Part shown: in pieces, positions 13,357 to 21,667 of the stretch
How the letters are laid out: the number at the start of each line of letters is the position of its first letter
Position numbering within the stretch: the first letter of the stretch is position 1
DNA from: a virus
Direction: 5' to 3' (one strand)
Length of the DNA stretch: 45,475 nt
IMG/VR virus record: IMGVR_UViG_3300027733_001739
Location: 1 to 45,475 of that record
Made by a program: the position numbers and the translations under genes
Notes under the pieces: model-generated
The model's database searches: none
What the model saw: the letters and a program-made list of their open reading frames with translations, nothing else
Told to the model about the DNA's origin: nothing

Positions 13357-13891
13357 CTAAATCTGTTAAAAAATTTGAAACATTTAATTTCCAAAAAGTT
13401 TGGAGGTGTCCGCGGTATTCGAGATCAATCGATTTGGTCAAAATTCCGTGTTTTTCAAGAGTAGGACAATAGATGTTATGCACTAGCCGTTGAGTACCAA
13501 CATTACTAGGGTGGCTTGAAATATACATATTACTAGTTTTACCGCACCAGTCGATTGCAGCAGGGATAAAAAATTGAGCTGTTAAATTTTGATGTTCAAG
13601 GATCAATCTATTAATTGTAATTAGTGCGCGACTCGGTCTTGCTTCTGCAAATGAGCAGGTCCTTGCGCATATTCTATAAGAGGTCGAACCTAAAATATCT
13701 AAACTATGTGCTGCCACGCTTCCTACTGCATGGTCGTTTTGATACAGTATCCAAATCTTAGCTAGTCTTTCGTTATCAAAACAATTTACCATTGCAGATT
13801 GACTAGCATTATTATCAAACCCACGTTGTTCTGCTTTTTTATAAAATTCAGATAAATCTAAATTCGATGACCATTCTATTAATTTATACAT
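13337..13891 (-). CDS. Unknown phage protein, possibly GNAT-like
   Basis: This 184-residue protein has an acetyltransferase-like layout: an N-terminal helix pair, then ERLAKIWILYQNDHAVGSVAAHSL (two strands with a turn), RICARTCSF and YISSHPSNVGTQRLVHNIYCPTLEKHG, and it ends in FLTDLAKYPRW. The strand 'VGSVAAH' recalls GNAT strand beta 4, but a clear acetyl-CoA loop (Q/RxxGxG/A) is not seen. I recall related proteins in marine T4-like phages, without a known function. It is on the opposite strand to its neighbours and overlaps the zinc-ribbon gene tail to tail by 20 bases. No promoter was recognised upstream of 13891. Confidence 0.6.
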   Translation of the reverse strand: MYKLIEWSSNLDLSEFYKKAEQRGFDNNASQSAMVNCFDNERLAKIWILYQNDHAVGSVAAHSLDILGSTSYRICARTCSFAEARPSRALITINRLILEHQNLTAQFFIPAAIDWCGKTSNMYISSHPSNVGTQRLVHNIYCPTLEKHGILTKSIDLEYRGHLQTFWKLNVSNFLTDLAKYPRW

Positions 13892-13930
13892 GCTAATATT
13901 TAACGTAAGGTAGTATCATAATCTTTACTC

Positions 13931-13959
13931 TTGACATTCTTTAATTTTTAATATATAAT
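13931..13959 (+). promoter_or_regulatory. Consensus sigma70 promoter
   Basis: TTGACA (13931-13936), 17 bp, TATAAT (13954-13959): perfect match, 28 bases before the start at 13988. It should drive the genes up to MazG and perhaps further. Confidence 0.9.
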
Positions 13960-13987
13960 ACTACTACACTATATAACACACCTAATT

Positions 13988-14254
13988 ATGATCAATGAAG
14001 ACGATTTAAACGATCCACTTTACACACAAATTCAAAAAGAAATTGACAGGGATATCAAGAACGCGCTAACAGTCGAAGCGCATATTGAACTCGGCTACAC
14101 GAAGTTGTTAATCGAAACTAACGATGAAATGGAATCATGGGCTAAAGAAAACTGTAAAGGAAAGTTTTTTGTTAGCTGCGATACATGGGCCTTTGAAAAT
14201 GAAAAAGACATGACCTGGTTCATTTTGCGCTGGTCAGATGACACATTAAATTAA
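13988..14254 (+). CDS. Small acidic protein of unknown function
   Basis: This 88-residue acidic protein (MINEDDLNDPLYTQI...) has an N-terminal helical half and a C-terminal part with GKFFVSCDTWAFENEKDMTWFILRW, which looks like two or three beta strands. I do not recognise it. It is first after a perfect sigma70 promoter, so it is probably made early and in quantity, like many host-takeover proteins; that is inference. No clear Shine-Dalgarno was seen near the start codon, which is surprising with so strong a promoter. Confidence 0.62.
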   Translation: MINEDDLNDPLYTQIQKEIDRDIKNALTVEAHIELGYTKLLIETNDEMESWAKENCKGKFFVSCDTWAFENEKDMTWFILRWSDDTLN

Positions 14255-14276
14255 ATATCAAACAAGAGGAAATGTA

Positions 14277-14426
14277 ATGGAAATTTTATTATTTGTAGTT
14301 GTACCATACTACATAACAGGTGCAACGTTTGCAACGTTATCGTTTGGTAATGATGAAGATGCCGGTAGTATAGTGTCTTGGACAAATCGCATGGTTTTTT
14401 GGCCAATTAAAATGTGGAGTGTGTAA
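14277..14426 (+). CDS. Small membrane protein
   Basis: ATG at 14277 opens 49 codons. The first 23 residues (MEILLFVVVPYYITGATFAT) are hydrophobic and should form one membrane helix. A short acidic loop (NDEDAG) and an amphipathic tail with four Trp/Phe follow. GAGGAA at 14266-14271 is a fitting Shine-Dalgarno. Its stop overlaps the MazG start in a TAATG. Function is unknown. Confidence 0.6.
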   Translation: MEILLFVVVPYYITGATFATLSFGNDEDAGSIVSWTNRMVFWPIKMWSV

Positions 14427-14800
14427 TGACAAACGTATTTAAAGACCAAGAAAAATTTATGATTGCTGGCGATCAAACAGTTGACGCATACAACGACTCA
14501 CAGTATAATATGTACTTAGACTTAATCAAAGAAGAAGTTGACGAACTGTCTGTTGCATTTGATCAAGATGATAAAATTGAACAACTCGATGCACTAATTG
14601 ACATTTTAGTTGTAACAGTTGGTGCTATTCATTCTTTAGGTGCAGACGGTGAAGGCGCATGGAATGAAGTAATGGCAACTAACTTTGCTAAGATTGACGC
14701 AGAGACAGGTAAAGTACGTAAACGTGAAGACGGGAAGATTCTAAAACCAGAAGGGTGGAAAGCTCCTGAACTTGAACAATTTTTAATTAAACAAGGATAA
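14426..14800 (+). CDS. MazG-like NTP pyrophosphohydrolase
   Basis: The 124-residue product is an all-alpha NTP-PPase. It has the metal-binding IKEEVDEL and, 20 residues later, LDALIDILVV, which gives the E-x-x-E...D-x-x-D set. The C-terminal segment (NFAKID, KVRKREDGKILKPEGW) is typical of phage and cyanobacterial relatives. Such enzymes hydrolyse (d)NTPs to monophosphates and PPi; phage MazG has been proposed to tune the nucleotide pool or to sanitise modified nucleotides, and a link to ppGpp was suggested but is disputed. I prefer the ATG at 14426 (overlapping TAATG) to the in-frame ATG at 14414, which would add four residues inside the gene before. Confidence 0.88.
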   Translation: MTNVFKDQEKFMIAGDQTVDAYNDSQYNMYLDLIKEEVDELSVAFDQDDKIEQLDALIDILVVTVGAIHSLGADGEGAWNEVMATNFAKIDAETGKVRKREDGKILKPEGWKAPELEQFLIKQG

Positions 14801-14807
14801 CAAACAA

Positions 14808-15635
14808 ATGAGAAGTAACTATTGGTCATGCAGTGAGTTTGCGGATTGGATCCGCGGTACTACGTATCCCGAATTTGAAACTGGCCCAGGGTGGAAAGCA
14901 ATCAAGGAACTTGCAAAGACTAACCACCCGCTTCGATATTGGATCGCAGACAATGCCCTTGATACTGCACAAAATATTATAATGTTCATACCAGATAAAC
15001 TCTATAATGTGAAATATTACATTAACAACAGATGGGTAACAAAAACACATGCGCTAACTGCACATTCGAGAGATATTAAGCCCGGTGATTGGTGCGATGT
15101 AGGATACAGATTTTTACCTTGCTTGTTTAACCAGCTTGTTGATTTTGTCGAAACTGAACTAGCACAGAACCATGTCCGGTGGAACGAATCTGAAAGCCAA
15201 AAGTACAATGCACCTTCGAGCTGGTTGTTTAGTCGTACCCGCGAGTGGCGCTGTAAACAAGCCGGACTTGGTTACTTAGATTGGGCAAGAAGTTTGACCT
15301 ATGACCCAAGCTGGGGAGTCGAAGAGGATGACGAGAACTATGGTAAATTAACTCCTCAAGCAATTGCAGCTCAGGAAGTATTAGACTTATATACCTGGTG
15401 GACTGTAGAATATCCAAATCGTTCAGAGCCCATGGAAGAATCAGGTCTAAGTGCATATTACGATCGCATGCGTGAAAACCATGGTGACATCTTAGCACAT
15501 GACGAAACCGAAGAAGAACGCGCAGAAGCAAAACCACTGAGAGATCTTTCGGCTGAAATTGAAGAGTTTCATGAAACACAAGACGAAGAAATGATGATTA
15601 GACTTATTAAAGTTCGCAATTACCTTTGGACTTAG
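14808..15635 (+). CDS. Conserved phage protein of unknown function
   Basis: This 275-residue soluble protein is rich in Trp, Tyr and acidic residues. It has FADWIRGTTYPEFETGPGWK near the start, a central AHSRDIKPGDWCDVGYRFLPCLF, LGYLDWARSL and a highly acidic C-terminal third (HDETEEERAEAKPLRDLSAE). I recall similar proteins in large phages but no function. It follows MazG by 7 bases and is followed after one base by the sulfotransferase-like pair, so it lies at the border between nucleotide genes and the glycan cassette. Confidence 0.7.
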   Translation: MRSNYWSCSEFADWIRGTTYPEFETGPGWKAIKELAKTNHPLRYWIADNALDTAQNIIMFIPDKLYNVKYYINNRWVTKTHALTAHSRDIKPGDWCDVGYRFLPCLFNQLVDFVETELAQNHVRWNESESQKYNAPSSWLFSRTREWRCKQAGLGYLDWARSLTYDPSWGVEEDDENYGKLTPQAIAAQEVLDLYTWWTVEYPNRSEPMEESGLSAYYDRMRENHGDILAHDETEEERAEAKPLRDLSAEIEEFHETQDEEMMIRLIKVRNYLWT

Positions 15636-15636
15636 T

Positions 15637-16281
15637 ATGTCAACTACTTACAAAACTGATGATTCATTCTTTACAATTATTGCACCTCAGATGAGTGTAT
15701 ATTACGCATGGCCGCTACATGAATGGTTAACTAAAAACGAAGTTGCAAGATTGAGACTAATACAAGATTACGAAATTGAAAGCGGAAGGTTAAATCTTAA
15801 GGAAGTTCATGAACTGTATCCTGGAATTTCAACCATTGGTGTTGTAATGAATCCATGGGCTCGATTTATTTATAGGTATATTAAAATATTAGAATATGAC
15901 CCTGACACCCTGTCGTCTATTGATATAAGTATTAAAGAAACAATCGAAACAGGCAAAGTTGCACGTAATTTAAATAGATTGTTAGCTAAAATTAGCGAAG
16001 ATCAAAACTGGTGTTTTTGTGATTTTTTAAAACCACAAATGAATTGGTTAAGTTATAATTTCAATAACGGATGCAGAACTCAAGTTGAATACATAGTTCG
16101 CGGCGAGTATGCAGCCGAAGATACTCAACCATTAATTGATTATTTTTGTCTAACAGATCACGAGCCTTTTAATTTTAATTTTCCAACTTTAGATTATTAT
16201 CCGTATTACACAGATGAAATTAAAAATTTTGTCGCTAAGTTACATGCCACTGACATAAAAACATTTGGATATAAATTTTAA
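15637..16281 (+). CDS. Sulfotransferase-like protein, copy 1
   Basis: The 214-residue product is similar to its neighbour 16309-16956 over its whole length (shared TYKTDDS, YYAWPLHEWL, MIQDYEIE/LIQDYEIE, STIGVVMNPWARFIY, QMNWLSY, KTFGYKF). The block VVMNPWARFIYRYIKI resembles the 3'-phosphate-binding R-x-P-x-x-R-x-x-S-x-Y of sulfotransferases, with Arg replaced by Met, and the later QMNWLSY..IVRGEYAAEDTQPL fits the middle of that family. The N-terminal PAPS loop is not clear. It may transfer sulfate to a glycan or may have lost that activity. It starts one base after the preceding stop. Confidence 0.55.
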   Translation: MSTTYKTDDSFFTIIAPQMSVYYAWPLHEWLTKNEVARLRLIQDYEIESGRLNLKEVHELYPGISTIGVVMNPWARFIYRYIKILEYDPDTLSSIDISIKETIETGKVARNLNRLLAKISEDQNWCFCDFLKPQMNWLSYNFNNGCRTQVEYIVRGEYAAEDTQPLIDYFCLTDHEPFNFNFPTLDYYPYYTDEIKNFVAKLHATDIKTFGYKF

Positions 16282-16308
16282 AATAAATAATACTATCTTT
16301 AAATCATA

Positions 16309-16956
16309 ATGAAAAAAACTTACAAAACTGACGATTCGCGTTTTACAATTATCGTACCGCAGATGTGTGCATATTACGCATGGCCTCTACATGAATGGTT
16401 TCTTAATCAAAAAATTTCAGCATTACGGATGATACAAGATTATGAAATTGAAGATAACAGATTAAGTCTTAAAGAAGTTCATGCACTTTATCCAGAAATA
16501 TCAACAATCGGTATTGTGATGAATCCATGGGCAAGATTTATATATAAAATTAAAAACGTACTTGACGCAGACATAGATACGTTGCCGGATATAGTTCGAG
16601 AATTTAGAAAGACCATCGAAACGGGCAAAGTTACTAATACAGTGAACAAATTTGTAAAAGATATTAATTCTAACAGAATACACACCCACTATCACACGCT
16701 TACACCTCAAATGAATTGGTTAAGTTATATATCATCAACCGGGTATCAACAAGCAACTTATATTATTAGGGGTGAGCATGCAGCAATTGATATTAAACCG
16801 TTAATGGAATATTTTTGCTTGGATGATACTAATACTAGTCCGTTTCGATTTGATATATCAGAAACAGAATACCGTTCATATTATTCCGACGAAACTAAAA
16901 ATCTTATAGCAGAACTACATTATATTGATATTAAAACATTTGGGTATAACTTTTAA
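16309..16956 (+). CDS. Sulfotransferase-like protein, copy 2
   Basis: This 215-residue protein is a tandem duplicate of 15637-16281; by eye more than half of the positions agree, most strongly in the first 75 residues. It keeps VMNPWARFIYKIKN, PQMNWLSYISSTGYQ and YIIRGEHAAIDIKPL. The region between differs most, which suggests divergence of the acceptor site. An AATAAATA motif at 16282-16289, 19 bases ahead of the start, is similar to the late promoter motif. As in copy 1, the usual PAPS-binding loop is not evident, so the activity is uncertain. Confidence 0.55.
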   Translation: MKKTYKTDDSRFTIIVPQMCAYYAWPLHEWFLNQKISALRMIQDYEIEDNRLSLKEVHALYPEISTIGIVMNPWARFIYKIKNVLDADIDTLPDIVREFRKTIETGKVTNTVNKFVKDINSNRIHTHYHTLTPQMNWLSYISSTGYQQATYIIRGEHAAIDIKPLMEYFCLDDTNTSPFRFDISETEYRSYYSDETKNLIAELHYIDIKTFGYNF

Positions 16957-16977
16957 ATGGGGGGTGCAAGGACAATA

Positions 16978-18225
16978 ATGACAGAAAAAATTAACTTATA
17001 CTTTGAGAACAATGGTATTCATGCCTCAATTTTTAACAGGCAACCGTATTTAAATGCAATTCCGGCCGATTTAGTACCACAGGTAATTGTTGAATGTACA
17101 AATAATTGCCATACTGATGCATATTTCGGTGGACAAGGATCACAATTTTTTAAAAGATTTGTAGTTAACACTGCTATACCTGAAGGGAAAAAATTTTACT
17201 ATCCTATAATCTTTAGCCTTACTCAACTATTAGATCACGTTGACAGTCTTTTTATTCCATTTAATATTCTTTCGGCAATCGAAACAGGAACGTGCAAAGT
17301 GCTAATAGTATGCACGTACGAAGGGTGGTGTTGGCCAACATACGAACGTTTAGTTGAATCAATAGCAGCTAACAACCACATAACTGTTGATAAATTTGTA
17401 ATCATGTCTGCTAACTATACCAATCATTATAGGTACAATACTGTATATTTTAATCACTGGGAGATAGCTTCTAGACACCGAGATACCGATAACGATAGAA
17501 AGATTGCACACGATACTATTTTTAATCAAAGTCCACGTACATATAAGTTTATTTGTTTAAATCGCCGTGCAACATACTTTAGATTTGCAGTACTTACTAA
17601 ATTATTTCCGTATCGCAATCAGGGATTACTTAGCTTTTGGTTAACAGGCTTTTGCGACGATGACAAGCCGCCAAGGTTATTGTACTTTGATGTACAAAAA
17701 AGATTATTCAGAAAAAAATTCCCTGACATACATAAAGAGTGGGGAAATTTAAAAATTAGAGAATCGTTACCATTAGTTTTACCTACAGAACTTGATCCGT
17801 ACGATTTTCTCGAAGCGAATCCTACTACCGATTTGTACTCTGAAAAATTTTATAAATGTTATTTGCATATTGTTTGCGAAACTAAAGTAGCAAATACGGG
17901 GTTTTTTAGCGAAAAAATATTTAAACCTTTTATTTATTTCCAACCGTTTGTTCTTATAGGCCAATATCAAGGATTAGCTAGACTTCGGCAGTTAGGCTAT
18001 AAAACATTTTCAGATGTTATTGACGAAAGCTACGATGATGAAATTGACAATGAGCTTAGGGTAGAAAAAGCAACAAATGCAGCTATTGATTTTTTAAACA
18101 GAAATGACTTGCATGAAGTAATGCAACACCTTTGGCCAATACTTGATCATAATCATTCGCTGCTTGTTCGGCGATTTGATTTGATATTTGACCAATTATC
18201 TTTAGATTTAAAAAATTTATTATAA
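16978..18225 (+). CDS. Glycosyltransferase-like protein, paralogue A
   Basis: The 415-residue product is closely related to the gene at 20413 and more distantly to the one at 25202 (reverse strand). Shared blocks are INLYFENNG, YKFICLNRRATYFRFAVLTK, LFPYRNQGLLSF and, near the C-terminus, FFSEKIFKPFIYFQPFVLIG with LGYKTFSDVIDESYDDE. The last segment recalls the nucleotide-sugar-binding end of GT-B enzymes of the fucosyltransferase/exostosin type (SEK-x-F-x-P...G...LR..G), hence the call; the family is not certain. Start at 16978 is preferred: AAGGA lies at 16968-16972 and INLYFENNG then starts as in the paralogue; an ATG at 16957 gives an unrelated 7-residue extension. Confidence 0.6.
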   Translation: MTEKINLYFENNGIHASIFNRQPYLNAIPADLVPQVIVECTNNCHTDAYFGGQGSQFFKRFVVNTAIPEGKKFYYPIIFSLTQLLDHVDSLFIPFNILSAIETGTCKVLIVCTYEGWCWPTYERLVESIAANNHITVDKFVIMSANYTNHYRYNTVYFNHWEIASRHRDTDNDRKIAHDTIFNQSPRTYKFICLNRRATYFRFAVLTKLFPYRNQGLLSFWLTGFCDDDKPPRLLYFDVQKRLFRKKFPDIHKEWGNLKIRESLPLVLPTELDPYDFLEANPTTDLYSEKFYKCYLHIVCETKVANTGFFSEKIFKPFIYFQPFVLIGQYQGLARLRQLGYKTFSDVIDESYDDEIDNELRVEKATNAAIDFLNRNDLHEVMQHLWPILDHNHSLLVRRFDLIFDQLSLDLKNLL

Positions 18226-18259
18226 TTATTATATAGAAATTTAATTTAACAGGAACTCA

Positions 18260-19666
18260 ATGATCGACGAGCAAACACAATTTTTTTCAACACGGGTTAC
18301 CGAACTTGATAACATAGGTCCTACATTTTGTGCAGCTAAATGGCTGCAAACGACACTGTACTTGCAAACAGGATGGAATCATAGTTGTCACCATCCTGCT
18401 CCTCATAAAATACCGCTTGACGAATTAGAAAAGGATCATACTGCGCTACATAACACACAATTTAAAAAGAAACAGATGCAGGAAATGTTAGATGGTAACC
18501 GACCAGCCGAATGTGATTATTGTTGGAAGGCAGAAGATCTTGGTGGGACTTATAGCGATCGGTATTATAAAACAACTGAACCGTGGGCGTGGAAACATAT
18601 TCCGTTGATATTAGAAACAAAAACAGAAAATATTAATCCGTCATATTTAGAAATTAGTTTTTCAAATGTTTGTAATTTTAAATGTGCATATTGTAGTCCC
18701 GATGTTAGTAGTAGATGGGTCGAAGAAATAACCTCGCATGGGCCGTATCCCACAAGTTGGAATACTGGTAATTTAGATTATTTAAAACAAATAAATCGGT
18801 TTCCGTATCACCACAAAGAAGAAAATCCCTACGTTACTGCATTTTGGAAATGGTGGCCTGAACTATCTAAAAATTTAGAGAATTTACGATTGACAGGGGG
18901 TGAGCCATTATTAAGTAAAGATGTATGGGACCTTCTTGAAAAATTAGAAAACGATCCAAATTTAAATCCTAATTTAATATTAGGTATTAACACAAATTTA
19001 AATGTGCCTGTTAATTTAATTCAACGATTGATTAAATATATTAACAATATTGCTCCTCGGATTAAACAAATTCAATTGTTTACTAGTAACGAGTCTACTG
19101 GTGCACAAGCAGAATATATTCGGTATGGATTAAATTATCAAGAATGGCATAATAATTTAGAAAATTTAATTGAAAATCTTCCAAGCAATGCATTTGTTGG
19201 AATAATGTCAACTGTAAATATTTGTTCGTTAAGTACATTAGATGAGTTCTTAGAAGAAATTTTAAATCTAAGAAAAAAATACTATAAATCATATTCTGAA
19301 AATACAATCATTCTTAGCATTAACTATTTAAGATGGCCACCATACTTACATTTAAATTTAGCGCCTACTGAGTTAAAATCTAATACTATTTTAAAATTAA
19401 AAAAATTAGTAGAAAAATATAAAGATAGTAATTTTTTACAAACTGGCCATTATGCAATGCTGTACGAAAGTGACATCCATAGAATAGATTTAATCTGTAA
19501 TTTACTAGAAGAAGAACCTGATCAAGCCACGTGGGATCAAAATTGTATAGATTTTTATAAGTTTGTCACTGAGTATGACATTCGAAAAAACACAAATTTT
19601 AATCAAACATTCCCTGAGTTAATCGAATTTAAAAATTATTGTAAAAGGTTAGCAACCCATGCATGA
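18260..19666 (+). CDS. Radical SAM enzyme with extra Cys cluster (twitch type)
   Basis: This 468-residue protein has the radical SAM cluster C138-x3-C142-x2-C145 in FSNVCNFKCAYCSP, followed by ENLRLTGGEPLL, the SAM-binding GGE motif. N-terminal Cys43, Cys85 and Cys88 (SCHHPAPHK, ECDYCWKAED) may hold an auxiliary cluster, as in proteins named 'twitch domain-containing radical SAM'. These use a 5'-deoxyadenosyl radical for difficult C-H chemistry. Its place among sugar genes suggests sugar or peptide-backbone modification, but no substrate can be named. It follows paralogue A and overlaps the SGNH hydrolase gene by 8 bases. Confidence 0.85.
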   Translation: MIDEQTQFFSTRVTELDNIGPTFCAAKWLQTTLYLQTGWNHSCHHPAPHKIPLDELEKDHTALHNTQFKKKQMQEMLDGNRPAECDYCWKAEDLGGTYSDRYYKTTEPWAWKHIPLILETKTENINPSYLEISFSNVCNFKCAYCSPDVSSRWVEEITSHGPYPTSWNTGNLDYLKQINRFPYHHKEENPYVTAFWKWWPELSKNLENLRLTGGEPLLSKDVWDLLEKLENDPNLNPNLILGINTNLNVPVNLIQRLIKYINNIAPRIKQIQLFTSNESTGAQAEYIRYGLNYQEWHNNLENLIENLPSNAFVGIMSTVNICSLSTLDEFLEEILNLRKKYYKSYSENTIILSINYLRWPPYLHLNLAPTELKSNTILKLKKLVEKYKDSNFLQTGHYAMLYESDIHRIDLICNLLEEEPDQATWDQNCIDFYKFVTEYDIRKNTNFNQTFPELIEFKNYCKRLATHA

Positions 19667-20429
19667 CATAAAACGAATTGTAGTATTCGGTGATTCAAAT
19701 ACATTTGGCCAAGGGTTATCCGATAATATAAAAAAATTAGAAAACCACATTGATTATAATTTCCCTAGTAACCTTGCATGGCCTGCATTGCTAGGAAAAC
19801 AGTTTAACGTTCCTGTTAAAAACTTAGCAATTCCAGGATGCAGCAACGCTACTATATTTAGGTTAGTTTGCAATTACTTATTAAATATCGAATCACCTGA
19901 TACTGTAACAGAAGCACACGAGCGAATGAATGCATCTTACTGCGACGGTGATTTAATTTTAATAGGGTTGACGGAAGCGATACGAAAAGAATTCTATGAT
20001 AATCGATTTATGAGATATTTTCACATTACTGCGCATCACTTTCCTGAATTTCATGATTCTACTATTGATAACTCATTAAAACGTATAATGACATTACAAA
20101 CCGACGACAGTATTTTTTTAGAAACAATGCATCAGGTATACGCAATTAAATCATTAATAGGAGCAAAGACTAAAAATTATTTATTATTTCATATGCTACC
20201 GGTTGTAGGTAACAAATATATGCCGTTTATAGATCCAGACTATTGGCATATTGGCATTGTTAAAAAGTATGAAGAAGAGTGGAGAAGATTGCTAGATAAT
20301 AATTATATTTCTAATTCAGTTCACACTATTGCAAGCAATGACGTATTTAAATGCGGTCACCCTAATGCAGTCGGCCACTTACTAATTTCGAAATTTTTAA
20401 TAGGAAAACTAAATGACATCCAAAATTAA
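19659..20429 (+). CDS. SGNH/GDSL-type hydrolase 1
   Basis: The 256-residue product has the family blocks in order: VVFGDSNTFGQG (block I with the nucleophile Ser), a Gly-containing NLAIPGCSNATIF (block II and the Asn region) and CGHPNAVGHLLISKFL at the end, where a His would complete the catalytic set. SGNH enzymes deacetylate or de-esterify sugars and lipids; within glycan clusters they often act on O-acetyl groups. There is no signal peptide, so it acts in the cytoplasm. It overlaps the genes on both sides (8 and 17 bases), which ties it to the radical SAM gene and to paralogue B. Confidence 0.78.
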   Translation: MHDIKRIVVFGDSNTFGQGLSDNIKKLENHIDYNFPSNLAWPALLGKQFNVPVKNLAIPGCSNATIFRLVCNYLLNIESPDTVTEAHERMNASYCDGDLILIGLTEAIRKEFYDNRFMRYFHITAHHFPEFHDSTIDNSLKRIMTLQTDDSIFLETMHQVYAIKSLIGAKTKNYLLFHMLPVVGNKYMPFIDPDYWHIGIVKKYEEEWRRLLDNNYISNSVHTIASNDVFKCGHPNAVGHLLISKFLIGKLNDIQN

Positions 20430-21666
20430 CTTATTTTTTGAAAACAACGGCAAGAACTTTTATATTTTAAATAGATCTCCGTTTCAAAACGCAACTCCGC
20501 GATCTGTTATTTGCAAGCACGGAATTATTAATTCTCTTTCGCCCGGTGCTTTTTTAGGAGTCGATAACGACTATGAAAGAATATTTAACACACACACTAC
20601 AATTCCAAAAGACGTTAAATTTTATTATCCGATAATGTATGATTTTGCGCAATTGAGAGAATATGTTGATGTATTAGGTATTCCTGCTAGCATAATACAA
20701 TCAATCAAAAACGGCATGTGTAAAATACTAATAGCTAGTCCGTGGGAAGGATGGCAGTTAGAATGGTACGACGACATTGTCGAACCGTTAAAGGTCCGAT
20801 ACGACTTATCGTATGCAAATTTTGTAGTAATGTGCGGCAATATGACTCCTTCTCCGAACTATGCAATACTATATTATAATATTTGGGAAATGCATACAAG
20901 ATGGCGCAACATTGACGATGACCGGAAAAAAGGGTATGCTGCAATCTTTGAAAATGGGCCTCGTAAATTTAAGTTTATTTGTTTAAATAGACGATCGCAT
21001 GCTCACAGATTTGCAATATTTACTAAATTATTTCCGTACCGAGATCAAGGATTATTAAGTCTCTCAAAAACAGGATCTTCAGCAGACGACAATGCACCGA
21101 TATTTAGATATTACAATACGCAAAAAACTGCATTTGAATGTTATTATCCTGAAATTTATCAAGAATGGGTCCATCTTAATATTGAAAATGAAATTCCATA
21201 TCATTTACCAGTTGAAATTGACCCGGTTGATTGGGAAAGCAGCCAAATTCCAAATCCAACTGAAGATGCGAATTCTGAAAAATTTTATAGCAGTTATCTA
21301 CATGTTGTAGCAGAAACATTTGTTGATATTAAAGGGTTTTACAGTGAAAAAATTTTTAAACCAATAATATTTTTTCAGCCGTTTGTGCTTATCGGATCCC
21401 ATCTTGGATTAGAAACGTTTAGAACATTAGGTTTCAAAACATTTTCTGAAGTAATTGACGAAAGTTATGATTTAGAACCTGATAAAAATATACGTCTGCA
21501 AAAAGCAACCGCTGCTATTGTAGAATTTATTTCAAGAGACGATTTAGAAGAAGTATTGAAGCAAATATGGCCAATATTAAAATACAATCATGACTTGTTT
21601 ATTGAACGCCAACGCATGTCGATTGATTTATTATCGAACAAATTACACGATTTATTAGAGGATTAA
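20413..21666 (+). CDS. Glycosyltransferase-like protein, paralogue B
   Basis: This 417-residue protein is the near copy of paralogue A. It has INLFFENNG, FYYPIMYDFAQLREYVD, SPWEGWQLEWYDDIV, FKFICLNRRSHAHRFAIFTK, LFPYRDQGLLSL, YSEKIFKPIIFFQPFVLIG and LGFKTFSEVIDESYD, each with a counterpart in A. The region around 255-285 differs. It probably transfers a different sugar or to a different acceptor. As with A, the glycosyltransferase call rests on the C-terminal EKIFKP...G motif and on the context, and is not secure. It starts 17 bases before the end of the SGNH gene. Confidence 0.6.
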   Translation: MTSKINLFFENNGKNFYILNRSPFQNATPRSVICKHGIINSLSPGAFLGVDNDYERIFNTHTTIPKDVKFYYPIMYDFAQLREYVDVLGIPASIIQSIKNGMCKILIASPWEGWQLEWYDDIVEPLKVRYDLSYANFVVMCGNMTPSPNYAILYYNIWEMHTRWRNIDDDRKKGYAAIFENGPRKFKFICLNRRSHAHRFAIFTKLFPYRDQGLLSLSKTGSSADDNAPIFRYYNTQKTAFECYYPEIYQEWVHLNIENEIPYHLPVEIDPVDWESSQIPNPTEDANSEKFYSSYLHVVAETFVDIKGFYSEKIFKPIIFFQPFVLIGSHLGLETFRTLGFKTFSEVIDESYDLEPDKNIRLQKATAAIVEFISRDDLEEVLKQIWPILKYNHDLFIERQRMSIDLLSNKLHDLLED

Positions 21667-21667
21667 A

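Noticed and set aside
15637-16956. Assembly duplication of one gene
   Set aside because: The two copies differ at many positions along the whole length and have different spacers, so this is a true diverged duplication.
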